The position numbers were made by a program, and so were the translations under genes. Below, one piece after another: positions 43,052 through 55,084 of a DNA stretch of 64,000 bases. The notes below the pieces were generated by a model. The model had not been told where the DNA came from. It worked only from the letters and a program-made list of their open reading frames with translations, and made no database searches. This stretch comes from Zygnema cylindricum (lineage: Eukaryota > Streptophyta > Zygnematophyceae > Zygnematales > Zygnemataceae). Every line of letters begins with the position of its first letter. Position 1 is the first letter of the stretch. The stretch covers positions 124,964 through 188,963 of the forward strand of contig JBBHKE010000050.1 in NCBI GenBank assembly GCA_037447655.1, given 5' to 3'.

Positions 43052-44006
43052 AGTTATGGGCCCACCCTCTAGGGTACCAATCTTTAATGGAACTGGCTTC
43101 ATATATTGGGAAAGTATGATGATAGGAGCTCTATGCGAAAAAAGGTTTTGGGGGATAGTGAGTGGACGATTGGGGCGTCCATCAAGTCTTGGAATTCCTC
43201 CATGGTTTAAAGGAAGCAGATTCACCAGGAAAGAGGATTCACCTTCAACGGAGGAAACAAAGGAAGGAGAGGTGGTGGAAAAAGGAAAGGAAAAGGAGGC
43301 GACCACACCAATAGCAACTGGTTTAGCATTCATGTTACCTATTCCGAGGAACGAGGAGAATGATACTGAAACCTGGGACTTCAACAATATGGCGGCAAAG
43401 CACTTCTTCCTACGCCATCTCACTCAAGGACTTGCATGTCCTCGTTTGCAGGTAGAGAGGGCATCCGATCTTTAGATGGCTCTCATAGAGATGTACCGAA
43501 GTGGTACGATTCAGCAACAACAGTTGGCTGATCAGAAAGTTAAGGAGTATGTATACAAAGGGGGAAATATGTTGGATTTTTGCAATGAGCTTGCTACACT
43601 CTTCATGGAGCTAGAGAGTGCGGGTAAAGTTTTTAGTGAAAAAGAAAAAGTTAACTGTTTACTAATGAAGTTACCTGATGAGTTCGAGAACATAGTCAAC
43701 CGTGTGCAGGACTTGCCGGACTCAAGGTGGATATGGAACTCACTGGTAGGGATGATTCTCGTTCGAGAGAATAGGATTGAGATCCGAAGGGGAGGAAAGA
43801 TTGGCCAAGCCTTGGCAACAGCGACCGATTGGAGGAACAAGGATTCCCGGAAACCAATCGGAAACTATGGGGGTAGGGAGCAGAAAAAACAGGTTGGCGA
43901 GTTCGAACCAAGGGCTCCCAAAGGTTTATGTCATTTTTGTAAGAAACCGTGGCACTATATGGCAGAGTGCACCAAGCTAACCGAGCTTCGGTTAAAGGAG
44001 GGGTAG
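43032..44006 (+). pseudogene. C1 Gag
   Basis: ATG 43032 yields MEVSEFQVMGPPSRVP across the LTR and primer site, then GTGFIYWESMMIGALCEK, DLxMALIEMYRSGTIQ, LLMKLPDEFENIVNRVQ and a knuckle CHFCKKPWHYMAEC (43929-43970). There are two TAG stops: 43473-43475 where A1 has Trp, and 44004-44006 between knuckle and protease. The second sits where a Gag/Pol boundary could be, so it might be a regulated readthrough site; the first looks like plain damage. Confidence 0.88.
43052..43064 (+). promoter_or_regulatory. Primer binding site of C1
   Basis: AGTTATGGGCCCA: 12 of 13 nt are complementary to the initiator tRNA-Met anticodon arm. It directly abuts the LTR and is translated within gag. Confidence 0.85.
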
Positions 44007-47000
44007 ACCGATGGTACCCCGAGAGGAAAGAAAAAGGCCCTTGTCACACAGGTACTTGAGGCGGAATACGAGGACGAGGACGATGATCTCCTTTTGGATG
44101 AGGAGTTGGAGGCGAAAACTGAGGTTGAAATTCCACGAAGGCAGAAATGTGCTTACGGTGGATTGAAAGGTGAAGCAGGCTGGATTATAGATTCAGGTGC
44201 CTCAATGCACATGTGTAAGGATAGACACATGTTCACTAAGATAAGAAAGATTCCCACCGTAGAGATAGAGTACGGGGATGGGAGGATAGTCACCACTACT
44301 CTTGTAGGATCGGTAGATCTTAAAGTGTTAGTAGAAGGAAAGACATCCATATTAACATTCTCCGATGTATTGTTTATTCCGGAGCTGAACAAAAACCTTA
44401 TCTCTACATCAGTATTAGATGATAAGGGTTTTTTCACTAGCAATAGGGAAGGAGTCTTTACTGCTAGTTTTGAGGAGGATGTCTATTTCATCGGTGAGAG
44501 AGGTAGCCATGGGATGTTTAGGCTGATCTTAAGTAATGAAACGAAGAAACTTTATTATGCTGGTGTTCATGATATTATGATGTGGCATAAGAGGCTTGGG
44601 CATGTGAATCTAGATAAGTTAAGAGAGATGAAAAAGATGGGAGTGGTGGAAGGGATTCAGTTCAGTGAGAGTGATGATATAAGTGATTGTAGTGGGTGTG
44701 CTCAAGGTAAAGCACACAGATTACCCTTTCCAAAAACAGCCACCTACAAGGGAGAAAAACTTCTAGATCTAGTACACACAGATATTTGGGGACCGGCTAG
44801 AGTGCCCTCACCGGGGGGGAAGAGATTTATGATGACTATAACTGATGATTGGTCTCGGTATTCCCGAGTATATATTTTTGAAAAACAAGTCAGAGGCTGA
44901 GGACTGTTTTAGACAATATAAAGCATGGAGCGAAAAACTCCATGAAACTCCAATCAAGAGAGTAAGGAGTGACAATGGTGGAGAGTATACTTCTAACCAG
45001 TTTGAGGATTTTTTGAGGGAAGATGGGGTTCAACACCAAAAGACAGTTCCAGAAAATCCGGAACAGAATGGGGTAGCTGAAAGGTTAAATAGAACACTAA
45101 GTGATAATGGTAGAAGTATGTTGTCGGATAAGAAGATAGGAAAAAGGTTTTGGGCAGAAGCAATGAACTGTGCTAATTACCTCAAAAATAGAGTTCTTAC
45201 TTCAGCTATAAAAGATCAAACACCTTATGAGAGATGGACAGGCCGGAAACCAAACTTATCTCATTTAAAGGTTTTAGGCAGTCAAGTATTCAGTCTAGAT
45301 ACTGATCGGTCCAATTGGAAGCTAGATCCTAAAGGAAAACCGAGATACTTATTAGGATATGATGAGGATGTTAAAGGATATAGAGTTTATGATCTAAAAA
45401 GAGAAGATATAATCTTAGTAAAGCATCTAGTAGTTATGGATGAAGGAAAGTCTGTGGATCCCTTCAAATATACAAAGTCAGTAAAAATCAGATTTGAGTC
45501 AGAAAATTCTGATGACTTTGAGCTTCCTAACTATCCAGGTTTTAGAGACGATGACATTCTTGCAGGAACAAATCAGACCGAAAAGGACTCGGCTGTGGAA
45601 ACTCCAGTGACAACTCTACTCGAAGCGAAAGACGTGGTGGAAATTGATTCGGAATCAAGGGATAGGGGAGAAGCCGAGTTTGTTCGAAAAAATCCACGAG
45701 AACCATCTATTCCGGCCTCAGATTTTGAGGGGGGGAGGAGAAGTAGCAAAAGACTGCAAGAAAAACAGGTTAATAACAAGGTAACTAAACTATCTCATCA
45801 AGATGAACCTCAAACTTATCGAGAGGCCATGACTTGTCCAGAAAGAAACCGGTGGAAGACAGCCATCAATGAGGAGATGACTTCAATCATGGCAGCCGAT
45901 ACTTGGGAGCTGGTGGACTGTCCACCTAACCGAAAACCAATCGGTTGTAAGTGGGTTTTCAAACTAAAACTGAACCCAGATAACACAATCGAGCGCTACA
46001 AGGCCAGATTAGTGGCAAAGGGATTTACACAAAAGGAAGGAATTGACAACGAGGAAACCTTTGCATCGGTGGTCAGATTTCCCTCCGTCTGCATACTTCT
46101 GAGTTTAGCAGCGGCGGAAGACATGGAAGTGCACCAGATGGACATCAAAACAGCCTTTTTGCATGGAGAATTGGAAGAGGAGATCTTCATGCGACAACCC
46201 GAAGGGTTTGTGGAAGAAGGAGAGGAGAGTAAGGTATGCCGGCTGATTAAATCTCTTTATGGTTTGAAACAGGCGCCTCGATAGTGGAATAAGAAGCTTG
46301 ATGAGTTTCTTACCGGTCTAGGATATATTCGGATCAGCTCAGATCACTCAATCTATGTTTTCGAAGATGAGGAAGGTTTTATATTTATTGCAATTTATGT
46401 TGATGATTTGCTTGTTTTAAGTAAATCAATGGAAAAAATTAATAAACTGAAAACCGATCTTAAGGGGAGATTTGAAAAAAAGGATATGGGGGAAGCAAAA
46501 TATATTTTGGGAATTAAAGAGAGAGACCGAAAAAGAAAAATTATAAGATTGACTAAAAAGGAAGCAATAGGGAACATGCTTGAAAAATTTCAAATGGATA
46601 AAGCTAATAGTTGTACAACTCCAATGGAATTGAAGAATGGAAGTGAGGGGAGTGAGGAAGAAGGAGTCATAGTCTTAGACGAGGAATTATCTCCTGATGA
46701 ACAGAAGTTCATGCAGACTATTCCTTACAGGCAAGTAGTGGGAAGTCTAATCTATTTTATGAATTGTACCCGGCCGGATTTAGCTGCAGCTGTAGGAGTG
46801 CTGAGTAGAAGTCTAAATGCTCCCACTAAGAAGGATTGGGAGGCAGCTAAGAGAGTCCTTAGATACTTGGTAGGAACTAGAGATCTATGGTTGCATTTGG
46901 GTGGGGAGAATACTGACATCACTACTTGGAGTGATGCCAGTTATGGTGATGCTCCGATGAGGAGATGTACTTCTGGATATGTATTATATGTGGGTGATGG

Positions 47001-47388
47001 GGCTTGCGGTTCGAGTAGCAAACAGCAAAAGGTTATTGCTCAGTCCACCATGGAGGCTGAGTATATGGCCTCTTGCTCTGCTGTAAAAGAATTGATGTGG
47101 GTCAAGTCTTTGCTTGGTGAGCTTGGTCACCTTAAGAGTGGTGTGCAGAAAATATTTTGTGATAATCAGGCTGCAATCGCTATTTCTGCCAATCCTAAAC
47201 ACCATTTTAAAGCCAAACACATGGACATCAGACTCAGCTTTGTTAGAGAGAAAGTAGAAAACAAAATAATCAGTTTAGAGTACAGACCAGATAGTGAGAT
47301 GGTAGCAGATATGATGACCAAACCTGTGCCTTCTCCTAAGCTAATTTTTTGCAGGGAGAAGTGTGGTCTGAAATTAAAGATTGACTAG
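44007..47388 (+). pseudogene. C1 Pol: protease, integrase, RT, RNase H (one frameshift, one stop)
   Basis: The protease site IIDSGASMHMC has its Asp at 44190-44192. In integrase, WHKRLGHVNLDKL starts near 44583 and DCSGCAQGK near 44686, HTDIWGPARVPS carries the first Asp, SDNGGEYTSNQF the second, and NGVAERLNRTL the Glu; no 69 bp duplication is present. A single-base shift in a T/A run near 44872-44885 moves the frame. The RT has CKWVFKLKLNPDNTIERYK, then a TAG at 46282-46284 at a Gln position (APRxWNKKL), then YVDDLLVLS with YVDD at 46396-46407. RNase H (TTWSDASYGDAPMRR, STMEAEYMASCSA, NQAAIAI, KHMDIRLSFV) ends in a stop near 47388. All catalytic residues are kept. Confidence 0.93.
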
Positions 47389-47401
47389 AAAATAAAGGGA
47401 G

Positions 47402-47954
47402 TGTAGAAACTAATGGTTTTATTAGTATTTTCTAGGTTTGAAAAGAAATATAGAAGTCGAGGCAGTCTATCTCTAACTTCTCTCTCCAACTCTCAAACTC
47501 GTCGCAGTCACTGAGAAATTGGAGAGGGAGCTAGAGCCATGGCTACATTGGCTATCCTGAGGTTTACGGGAAATTTATATTAGGGTTTATTTATTTAAGT
47601 AAAATTTATGTGCCGGCGGCAGGATTTGATCCTTGTACCTACCGGCCGGCAGACAGAAAATAGCCGGTAGCCTTAGCCGTTTAATCTAGCGGTAGTGTTA
47701 CGTCGTATATAGTTTAATAGTTATTTAAATATGTATACGTGCGAAAATCCATTTAACTGCTCAGGGGAGAAAATTCAGAGATTCTTTTTGCTATCGACTC
47801 AGGGGAGTCTTGTCTTCACAGGGTTGAAGTTGGTCAGAGTTTTTGTCTGCCAGGGTGGCAGTTAATTTTGCTTAAACACAAAAGGATTAGGATTATCCTA
47901 GAGGCTTCTTGGAAGCTGTCCACTCTGAGGACTTATGGAGGTCTCAGAGTTTCA
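47402..47954 (+). repeat. 3' LTR of C1 (553 bp)
   Basis: It has the same length as the 5' LTR and about 97% identity by eye. The GACTC-AGGG-GAGTC hairpin at 47796-47809 is intact, while the second hairpin has lost a base pair (GGGAGA for GGGAGC). Confidence 0.96.
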
Positions 47955-47959
47955 CATAC

Positions 47960-48730
47960 TGACACCGGACGAAAACTGCCGACAAATATGTTCGGAAGAT
48001 GACATAAATTAATCCTCATTGACTCAGGGCGTGTCCCCATGTAACCGATATTTTGAAACGTTATTTTGGAATTTAGCGCTGATTTTACGGTGTACTTTTC
48101 AAAGTGTGCCTATGTGAATCGTTACTTGCGCGTTCATTATTTTGAATATGTGGCAGCTGTACACGTCGCCAATACTTGCGAAACCCAAACTGCTGACATT
48201 TGTAGACGCCAACCGTCTCGGAACAAACTGCGGACATTTGTACGCCGCAAAGAGCTCCTGACATACTGGGACAATTATCGACGCCAACTGTCATTTGTTG
48301 ACGCCCACACGTGAACGACATAAGCAATCGCCTACGTCTACAAAATGACATTTGTAGACGCCCACAAGTGGACAACATAAGCAAACGGACAAACAATTTT
48401 TTTTTCGTGTATTCTCCTAATTGCAAAAAGACAAATGAAAACTTTTGACGCGTGCAACCCAAGATTTCTATTCGTCAATATGGTAGTATTTTGATTAAAA
48501 GCAGGTCGCGATTTGATTTCATTACAAGTGTGAAGATGAGCTGGAAGTGGGTCGCGATGATAATAATGCCAAATCGCCGTACATTTCAAGTTCGAAGATG
48601 ACGCAAAATGTATTTGAGTTTTTGCCTATTTTTCGTAGGGCGTAATATTTTCAAGTAGGAAGTCCCATTTTCTGTGTAAACGACGGAAAAAAACCCTTAC
48701 TTGAACACATTGGGACACGCCCTCAATGTG
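47960..48730. repeat. Fold-back stretch with TIR-like ends and short internal repeats
   Basis: AGGGCGTGTCCC near 48026 is inverted as GGGACACGCCCT near 48711, with extended similarity on each side (CATTG...). Inside, a worn array of ACATTTGTAGACGCCNAC-type words recurs at about 48198-48380. No coding gene is seen. Confidence 0.5.
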
Positions 48731-48779
48731 TACCGCCGAGGTCGATGTAAATATTTGGTTGCACACAGGTTTGTCCCCT

Positions 48780-49352
48780 TGTAAATTAGTTTTTAGTGTA
48801 GACTAATTCCTTTTGACATACCTCAAAATATTCAGATATACTCACATTAATAGAGGTACCTGGTGTTTAGCGTACGGCTGGTATGCCTCCTTACATTCAG
48901 TAGTGAGCCTGAGTGTATATTTGTAGGACTCGTTGAACTTTTTTTTTTTTGTACCAAATCTGTACGTGGACATTTTTGGTTATTTTATATGAGGATTGCT
49001 CTCAAATTTGTTGGCAGAATTATCTGAAATTCTGCATGTGTGTTCTTCCCTGTATTTTCAATATTGTCACAGGTTTGCAGGCCTATTGTAGGCCTGACTT
49101 GTGTTTGGCAGACTATCTTTCTGCAACTTTGACTTTTCTGCAACTTTGACTGGATGATGTGATAATTCTGTTTGGTATTTTTATATGAAAATTTGTGGTA
49201 ATACTTAATGACCTATAAAATATATGTTTATGTAGTTTCAGCTTGTTTTGTTAATTCTGTAGAATTCTGAGTGGATTCAAAGTAGGCTGTTTTGGGGTAG
49301 TCTGTGGTGCTTCCAAGGGTTAATTCTCGGTTGGAAATGGCTATGGACAACA
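48780..49352 (+). repeat. LTR fragment related to family D, plus orientation
   Basis: Its end TTTTGGGGTAGTCTGTGG...CTATGGACAACA mirrors the inner end of the 34270 LTR, and ACGGCTGGTATGCCTCC near 48870 mirrors 34715-34745. Its reverse complement also tracks 56470-56740. Both the start position and the absence of internal sequence are uncertain, so it may be a solo or truncated LTR. Confidence 0.6.
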
Positions 49353-50087
49353 GAAAAAAATTGAAAAAAACGTTATCACCTATATGTATCAAATATTTCA
49401 TCATTGAACTTATATTTTTCAACGATTAAGCTAAAATTTTCGGATGCCAATTGCCGTTAAAAAAGGTGTGATAAATTTAATTGGATACCAAACTTCATTA
49501 ACAGTGTAAAAAAAAATGCTTGAAAATCACAAATGGGAGCAAGAAAAACTATTTATTTATTCTCTGCAGAATTATATTCGTCAAAGGATTTGCAAAATTA
49601 TACTTGTCAAAGGATCTCCACAAGCCAGTATTAAAAAGATGTGTAGATTTATATTGTGTTAAATGAAATTATCAAGAAGGAGAAGGTTATGTTGGCAGAT
49701 TATGCACTGTTTATTGAGGTTCACAAAATTCCAGAGAGAAAATGTTTTTCTTTGGTTTTTTCTTTCGGAAAAAACTTTTTTTTGTCATTTGGAGAATATT
49801 CATCTCGAATATTTCGTAGGTTGAGTAAATATTACAGGTGACGTGAGAAATCAAGGAGATGAAAGAAACAATCTAAACCCTACGTGGCCAGAAGACAAAA
49901 AGAGATTCATTTAGCACAAGAACTATTTGGAATATGGGTTTTAAGTGAATATACTAAGTTTTGATTTCAACCATAAGAATGTAAGATTCAGTGTAAAGAG
50001 TTTGAGTGCTTACTAAAGCTAAATTGGTCCTTGACATTGTCGTGAGGAAGTAGCAACCCAATTCTATAAAGTAGCCACTAAGGAGAA
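49353..50087. other. No supported gene
   Basis: AT-rich sequence; I could not assign coding or repeat structure with confidence. Confidence 0.5.
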
Positions 50088-50096
50088 TTAGAGAGG

Positions 50097-50133
<37 letters not shown>

Positions 50134-50146
50134 TGAGAGAGAGAGG
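50088..50146. repeat. (GA)n microsatellite
   Basis: About 59 bp of nearly perfect GA repeat with a few interruptions. Confidence 0.95.
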
Positions 50147-50249
50147 TTCCTTTCACAGTTGTTGTGGTTGTAAGTCTACCGTGTGCTGCTGAACACTTTA
50201 AGATGTGACAAATTTGGACGTTTGCCATGCCATTTTTAGAAGGTTGTCC

Positions 50250-51950
50250 CATTCTCTAATGTCATGGTTGGGCATTTGTTTCACAAATATGTTGTTGTGC
50301 GGAATTTTTCTCCTTTTAATTTTGGGTTGACACTATGTGTTGCTATCATACTCCTTGCCATTTCTAGAAGAGTACTGATCAAGCGTTCCACAATGCCATT
50401 CTGTTTTGGAGTTCTGATTGCGGACATTTAGTGCTTTATGCTTTTAGTGGCGAGGAACTTCTTAAATTATATTGACAAGAACTCCCCTCAACTATCATTT
50501 CTCGTGCGTTTGATTTTGGCATCGTCTTTTTTTTTACCATCGCTTTGAATGCTCTAAATTGTTGGAACATTTTGCTTTCACGAGAGAAGCCATCTATGAA
50601 TGTGACTATCTACCTTCTACCAATTTATGAGGGCATTCTTGTTGGGCTCCACACCTTATAATGAATCAATTCAAGGACGTGATTTGCCCTTGTGCCTCAG
50701 GATTTCGGAAACGAAAGGCGATGGGACTTTACCATCTCACACCTATCGCAAGGATCCTTCAAATCTTTAACATTGGTAAGATCAAGACCACTAACCATGT
50801 TGTTGGCGATTAGTCTCCTCATTCCGTCTATGTGGAGATGGCCTAGTCACCTGTACTAGAGGAGTTTGTTGTATGTTGATCGGACAATCTTTTCTTTGTT
50901 TGCTTTGTTTGCTTTGTTTCTTCATTTTTATTTTTAATGACCTTCTCTCTTACCCCCTTTCTTTTGGCTTCAGTGTTCTTCCTATGTGTCGGGAGGACTG
51001 TTTAGGTTGCGAGGTCTTGGGATCGTAGTTTTGGGCTACTCTTGAGCCGATATGTACGATCCACCATTTTCTCTCCCTCTATAATGGTAAGACCGTTCCG
51101 TACCAGCTTTGTGGTATGATCCCATTTTCTTGTGCTTGTGGGATTGGGTAGAGATTGCACTTGAAGTTTGGAACTTAGAATAGCTTTTTTATTGTGCGGG
51201 AGACCTGTCGTTGTCCACTAACTCCTCAATTTCAACGTCCCATGTTCTTGTGCAAAGTGAAGTGTTATTGTCTCCTATGTTTATACTCGAGGGAGCGGTG
51301 TCTTTTAAGTTTGAAGACCACTTGCAGCGATAGGACATAAGTTATGACATGCCACAGTCCACCATCTAATCATTGTTGTTGATTAAAACGGTGGACCCCA
51401 TCATGGATTGTGAGTGAATGATCTCCTTCCCTTTTGCTTTACCTTTTTCAGCTTTGATTTGTCTATTTTGTCATGTTGTTTGTAGTAAGTGTACTATCAG
51501 AAAACAAAAATGAAATGACCATGCTTATCTCAATAATAACATTTTATTTTTTTTTTGTCACGATTTTGACGATAGCGATTATCTTTGACTTTGTGCGAAA
51601 ATTTTGCTTTCCCATATGCAAAAGCGGAGCTCTCTATTGTGAGCTCGCGATTAAACATGATCAAGACGTTGAACTCATCCTTCAAGAAATCTTCAACCAC
51701 TTCGTCCCACTTCCAAGTCATGGCGTCCAATGGATCTAGTTATAATAGTATTAGTTTATAGTCAATGGGTAGAGATAGCATGAGAAGTGTTATATTGCTG
51801 TCCATGCGAAGAGTGAAGCCGACCGAGTTATCTTCGGCCAAGAGGTAAGAGTAATGCAAGGTGAAAGCCTTTATTAAAAATCGTTTTGGATGATGGTGGT
51901 CATTAGCGTACTCCCCAGCTTGATTTTAGCAGTAATTCTTGTTAGTTTGT
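50250..51950 (-). pseudogene. Gag-protease-integrase half of an old copia element (family E)
   Basis: Read on the minus strand with many breaks. Gag is at about 51900-51430 (KWDEVVEDFLKDEFNVLI, KIKCYYC knuckle start). A degraded protease site VDCGMS is near 51370-51350. The integrase zinc region (CDRCEMVKSHRLSFPKS) is near 50700-50770, and the integrase core end PKQNGIVERL is near 50360-50410. No RT follows in this orientation; the RT half nearby is on the other strand. Confidence 0.7.
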
Positions 51951-52259
51951 GTGTTGCTGCTATAGATTCCCAGATTCCGCAGAGATCTTACTGCGAGTGA
52001 CGTTGTAAAGGTAGTTGCGAGTGACGTTGTAAAGGTAGTTGTTGGCTAGACCTTTGATCAGTGTGTTATTTGCTCTAGTTCCTTTCATGTCCTATTATAC
52101 TATTGCTTTCATCTCATCCGTGTTTATGTTGCGCGCGTATGCAAAAGCAAGACGCAACTCGGTATCGTAACGATACCCAATCAACCTCTTTTATCAAAGG
52201 TTTTTTCAACTGTACATCTTTGAAGTTGGTAATTCGTGCCTTCGAAATTATCGAGATTG

Positions 52260-53518
52260 GAGTAGGATGGACTAAAACCACCTTCTTACACATAGAGTTG
52301 GAAGAAGAAATTTACGTGAGGCAACCGGCACGATTCTTGAAAAGTGGGAAAGTACACAAGGTATGCAAACTGATAAAATCACTTTATGGCCTCAAGCAGA
52401 CCCCGCGACAATGGAATATAAAACTGAACGAATTTCTAACCAATTTGGGGTATATCAAAATTAGTTTAGTTCACTCCATATATTTATTTGAAGATGAGAA
52501 TAGAGTGATATTTATTGTTATTCATGTGAATAATTTGTTAGTCTTAAGTTAGTCCTAAGATAAGAATAGCAAACTAAAACATGATCTTATAAGAAGATTT
52601 AACATGAAAGAGCTAAATGAAGCAAAGTGCATTTTGAGAATTCAAATAGAGAGGAATAGAGGGAATAGAATTATCATACTCACTCAGAAAAAAGTTATTT
52701 ATAATATGCTAGAGAAGTTCTAGATGGATAAAGCAAATGTATGTACCACTCCCATGGATTTGAAGAGAGTATCAAAAGGGAGTGAAGAGGGAGGAGTATT
52801 GATCATTAATGATTAGATAGATGTGCAAGAAAAGAGGTTTATGGAAAACATTCCTTATAGACAGATTATAGGCAATTTAATTAATTTTATGAATTGTGCC
52901 CTTCCAGATATAGTTGCAGCTGAAGGTGCCATCAGTAGAAGTATAAATGAACCGAGAAATGGAGACTAGGATGCAGCCAAAGTAATCATGAGATATCTGA
53001 TGGGGACAAGGGAATTGTGGCTGCATTTGGGAGGGGGGCACACTAACATCACTACTTGGAGTGATGCCAGTTATCGAGATGTGCCTTTAAGGCGGTGTAC
53101 CAGAGTATATGTGTTGCAATTTGGATTTGGTGCGTGCTGTTGGAGTAGCAAGCATCAAAAAGTAGTTGCTCAGTCCACTATGGAGGTTGAGTACATGGCT
53201 GCTTGTGCTGCCACCAAAGAGTTAATGTGGGTAAAATCTCTTCTTGAAGAACTTAGGTTCATGAAGTCTGGGACTTCGGATGTTTCTTGTGATAATCAAG
53301 TTGCTATCTCTGTTGTAGCTAATCAGAAACATCACTTTAAAGCTAAGCATCTGGATATTAGACTAAGCTTTGTCATAAAGAAGGCTAAAAATATAATCAT
53401 TAAACTGGTCAATGAAACTGATAAAGAAATGATTGCTGACATGATGACAAAATCAATGCCTTGCCTTAAGTTGATTTATTTAAGAGAAAACTATGGATTA
53501 AATTTGAAAAGTGACTAG
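52260..53518 (+). pseudogene. RT-RNase H half of an old copia element
   Basis: On the plus strand it reads EEEIYVRQPARF, KLIKSLYGLKQTPRQWN, then HVNNLLVLS in place of YVDD (about 52523-52535; both catalytic Asp changed to Asn), PMDLKRVS, GGGHTNITTWSDASY, SSKHQKVVAQSTMEVEYMA and KHLDIRLSFV, with a stop near 53518. The sequence is closer to C1 and A pol than to the minus-strand half at 50-52 kb. Several stops and shifts make it inactive. Confidence 0.85.
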
Positions 53519-53531
53519 GAATTAAAGAGAG

Positions 53532-54190
53532 TGTTGAGAGGTAATTAATAGGTCACTTCTCTATTTTAGTTAACCTTTATAGAGAGAGAGAGAGGATTAA
53601 AGGAACGCAATGGCTAAATGTGGCATATTGAAGTTGATGGCATTTTACCAAAATCATGCCCTGGCCAACTTTTAAACCTAGGTCTTGTGAAATCCATATA
53701 GCTTACACCTTATCAATTGAGTCGTCAAGGAAATGATACACCTATCAGGTCATATAAATACATAAAGAATGACGCGACGGCTAATTCCCACAAAACTGAC
53801 AACGAGGCGTTTGTGAAAGAATTGATACACGGACGCAAACCCGAACCGTTTAAACATATTTGATTGGACGGTCGTCGTTGCAGCCGCCACCAGGAATGAG
53901 CTTTTTGCGGCCTTTTGAGATAGCGTCACGCGATGCCACGTGACCCCACATTATTAGATACCTGAGAATATGGGAGGAACCATGGCTCTCGATTTCACAA
54001 GCGTCGCTTTTAAGGCCATGTCGTACAATGGCCGTACTATAAGTACATTGGCCACTATACCTTTTTGTACTATATAGTGTTCATATTGGACTAGGGTTTA
54101 GTTGTAGGTAGCTGTGAGTAAGTAGATCAAGACTTAGTGAAATTTAGGTACCTTTCTCTAAGAGACCTAGAAGTTTTACAGAATCATATA
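53532..54190 (+). repeat. 3' LTR remnant of the copia relic
   Basis: After a tract ATTAAAGAGAG, TGTTGAGAGG starts an LTR at 53532. It contains the shared LTR cassette (GTCGTACAATGGCCGTACTA, then GTACATTGGCC and TTTTTGTACTATATAG, near 54015-54075). Its end is not defined. Confidence 0.65.
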
Positions 54191-54521
54191 GGTTAATGCG
54201 CACTTGGCCTATAAACACATGTAGTCTAATACAACAAAACTTAGCCTGTGAGAGCAACTAAGTAGATAGCAATGGGAGAAGTATAGAAGCAAATCAATAG
54301 AATAGACAGGTTTAAGCAGCTTAAGAAATGTAGTTATAATGAAGGGGTCACAAAGTGTTAGCTGAAGTGAGCCACGGTAAGAATACAATTTGTTACTATA
54401 GACTAACTCTATTAAAGCTGCAATCTCCTTCCTAATGTTCTATGACAAGATCCTAATAAAGAATGTACACGAGGAGTTCCTCATAAATAAAGTTGATACC
54501 TTCTACGAATCCTAAGAGTTT
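54191..54521. other. No supported gene
   Basis: AT-rich sequence between the LTR remnant and the direct duplication; I see no coding potential. Confidence 0.5.
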
Positions 54522-54952
54522 GAGAGTGTGATCTACATGTGATGATTTGTAAGATAATGTTCTAAAGTGCTATGATTCACTTTATGCCTTTGTGTGTGTC
54601 ATCTTGTGAGGAACTAAATAAATGATTGGTGAAATGAGGTATTGCCATTTGTCGTTTTCCACCAAAATGTGTCACTCTTTGTTTCTGACACAATCTGTAC
54701 TCAAAATAATAGTTTGAGAGAATGATCTTCATGACATTTCCATGAGATTATGAGAGTGATCTGCATGTGATTATTGCAAGATGTCCATGAGATAATGTTC
54801 TAAAGTGCTTTGATGCACTTTATGCCTTTTTGTGTGTCATCCTGTGATGAACTGAATAAATAAGTGGTGCAATGAGGTATTGCCATTTGTGGTTTTCCAC
54901 CAAAATGTGTCGCTCTTTGTTTTTGACACAATCTGTACTCAAAATAAAGGTT
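54522..54952. repeat. Direct tandem duplication of ~235 bp
   Basis: 54522-54713 is repeated at 54752-54952 (GATAATGTTCTAAAGTGCT, CACTTTATGCCTTT, GAGGTATTGCCATTTG, CACAATCTGTACTCAAAATA in both), with small indels. No coding function is evident. Confidence 0.9.
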
Positions 54953-55084
54953 GGCGGAATCATCAATAGATTCCCTACAAGTCAATTCGTCGCGTCATGT
55001 CACTTCATGAAATGTGAATAGGTAAAGTCTGCCGGTATAAATGAAATCTTGCCGGTACAAACAAATCGCCAAAGATCGCACTAA

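Larger units (their letters stand above)
42499..47954 (+). mobile_element. Best-preserved Ty1/copia element C1
   Basis: It is 5456 bp with two 553 bp LTRs (42499-43051 and 47402-47954), about 14 mismatches between them by eye, and a perfect target duplication CATAC (42494-42498 and 47955-47959). The primer site is 43052-43064 and the polypurine tract AAAATAAAGGGAG ends at 47401. Coding has only three in-frame TAG stops and one frameshift. It is the youngest and nearest-to-intact copia element here. Confidence 0.97.
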
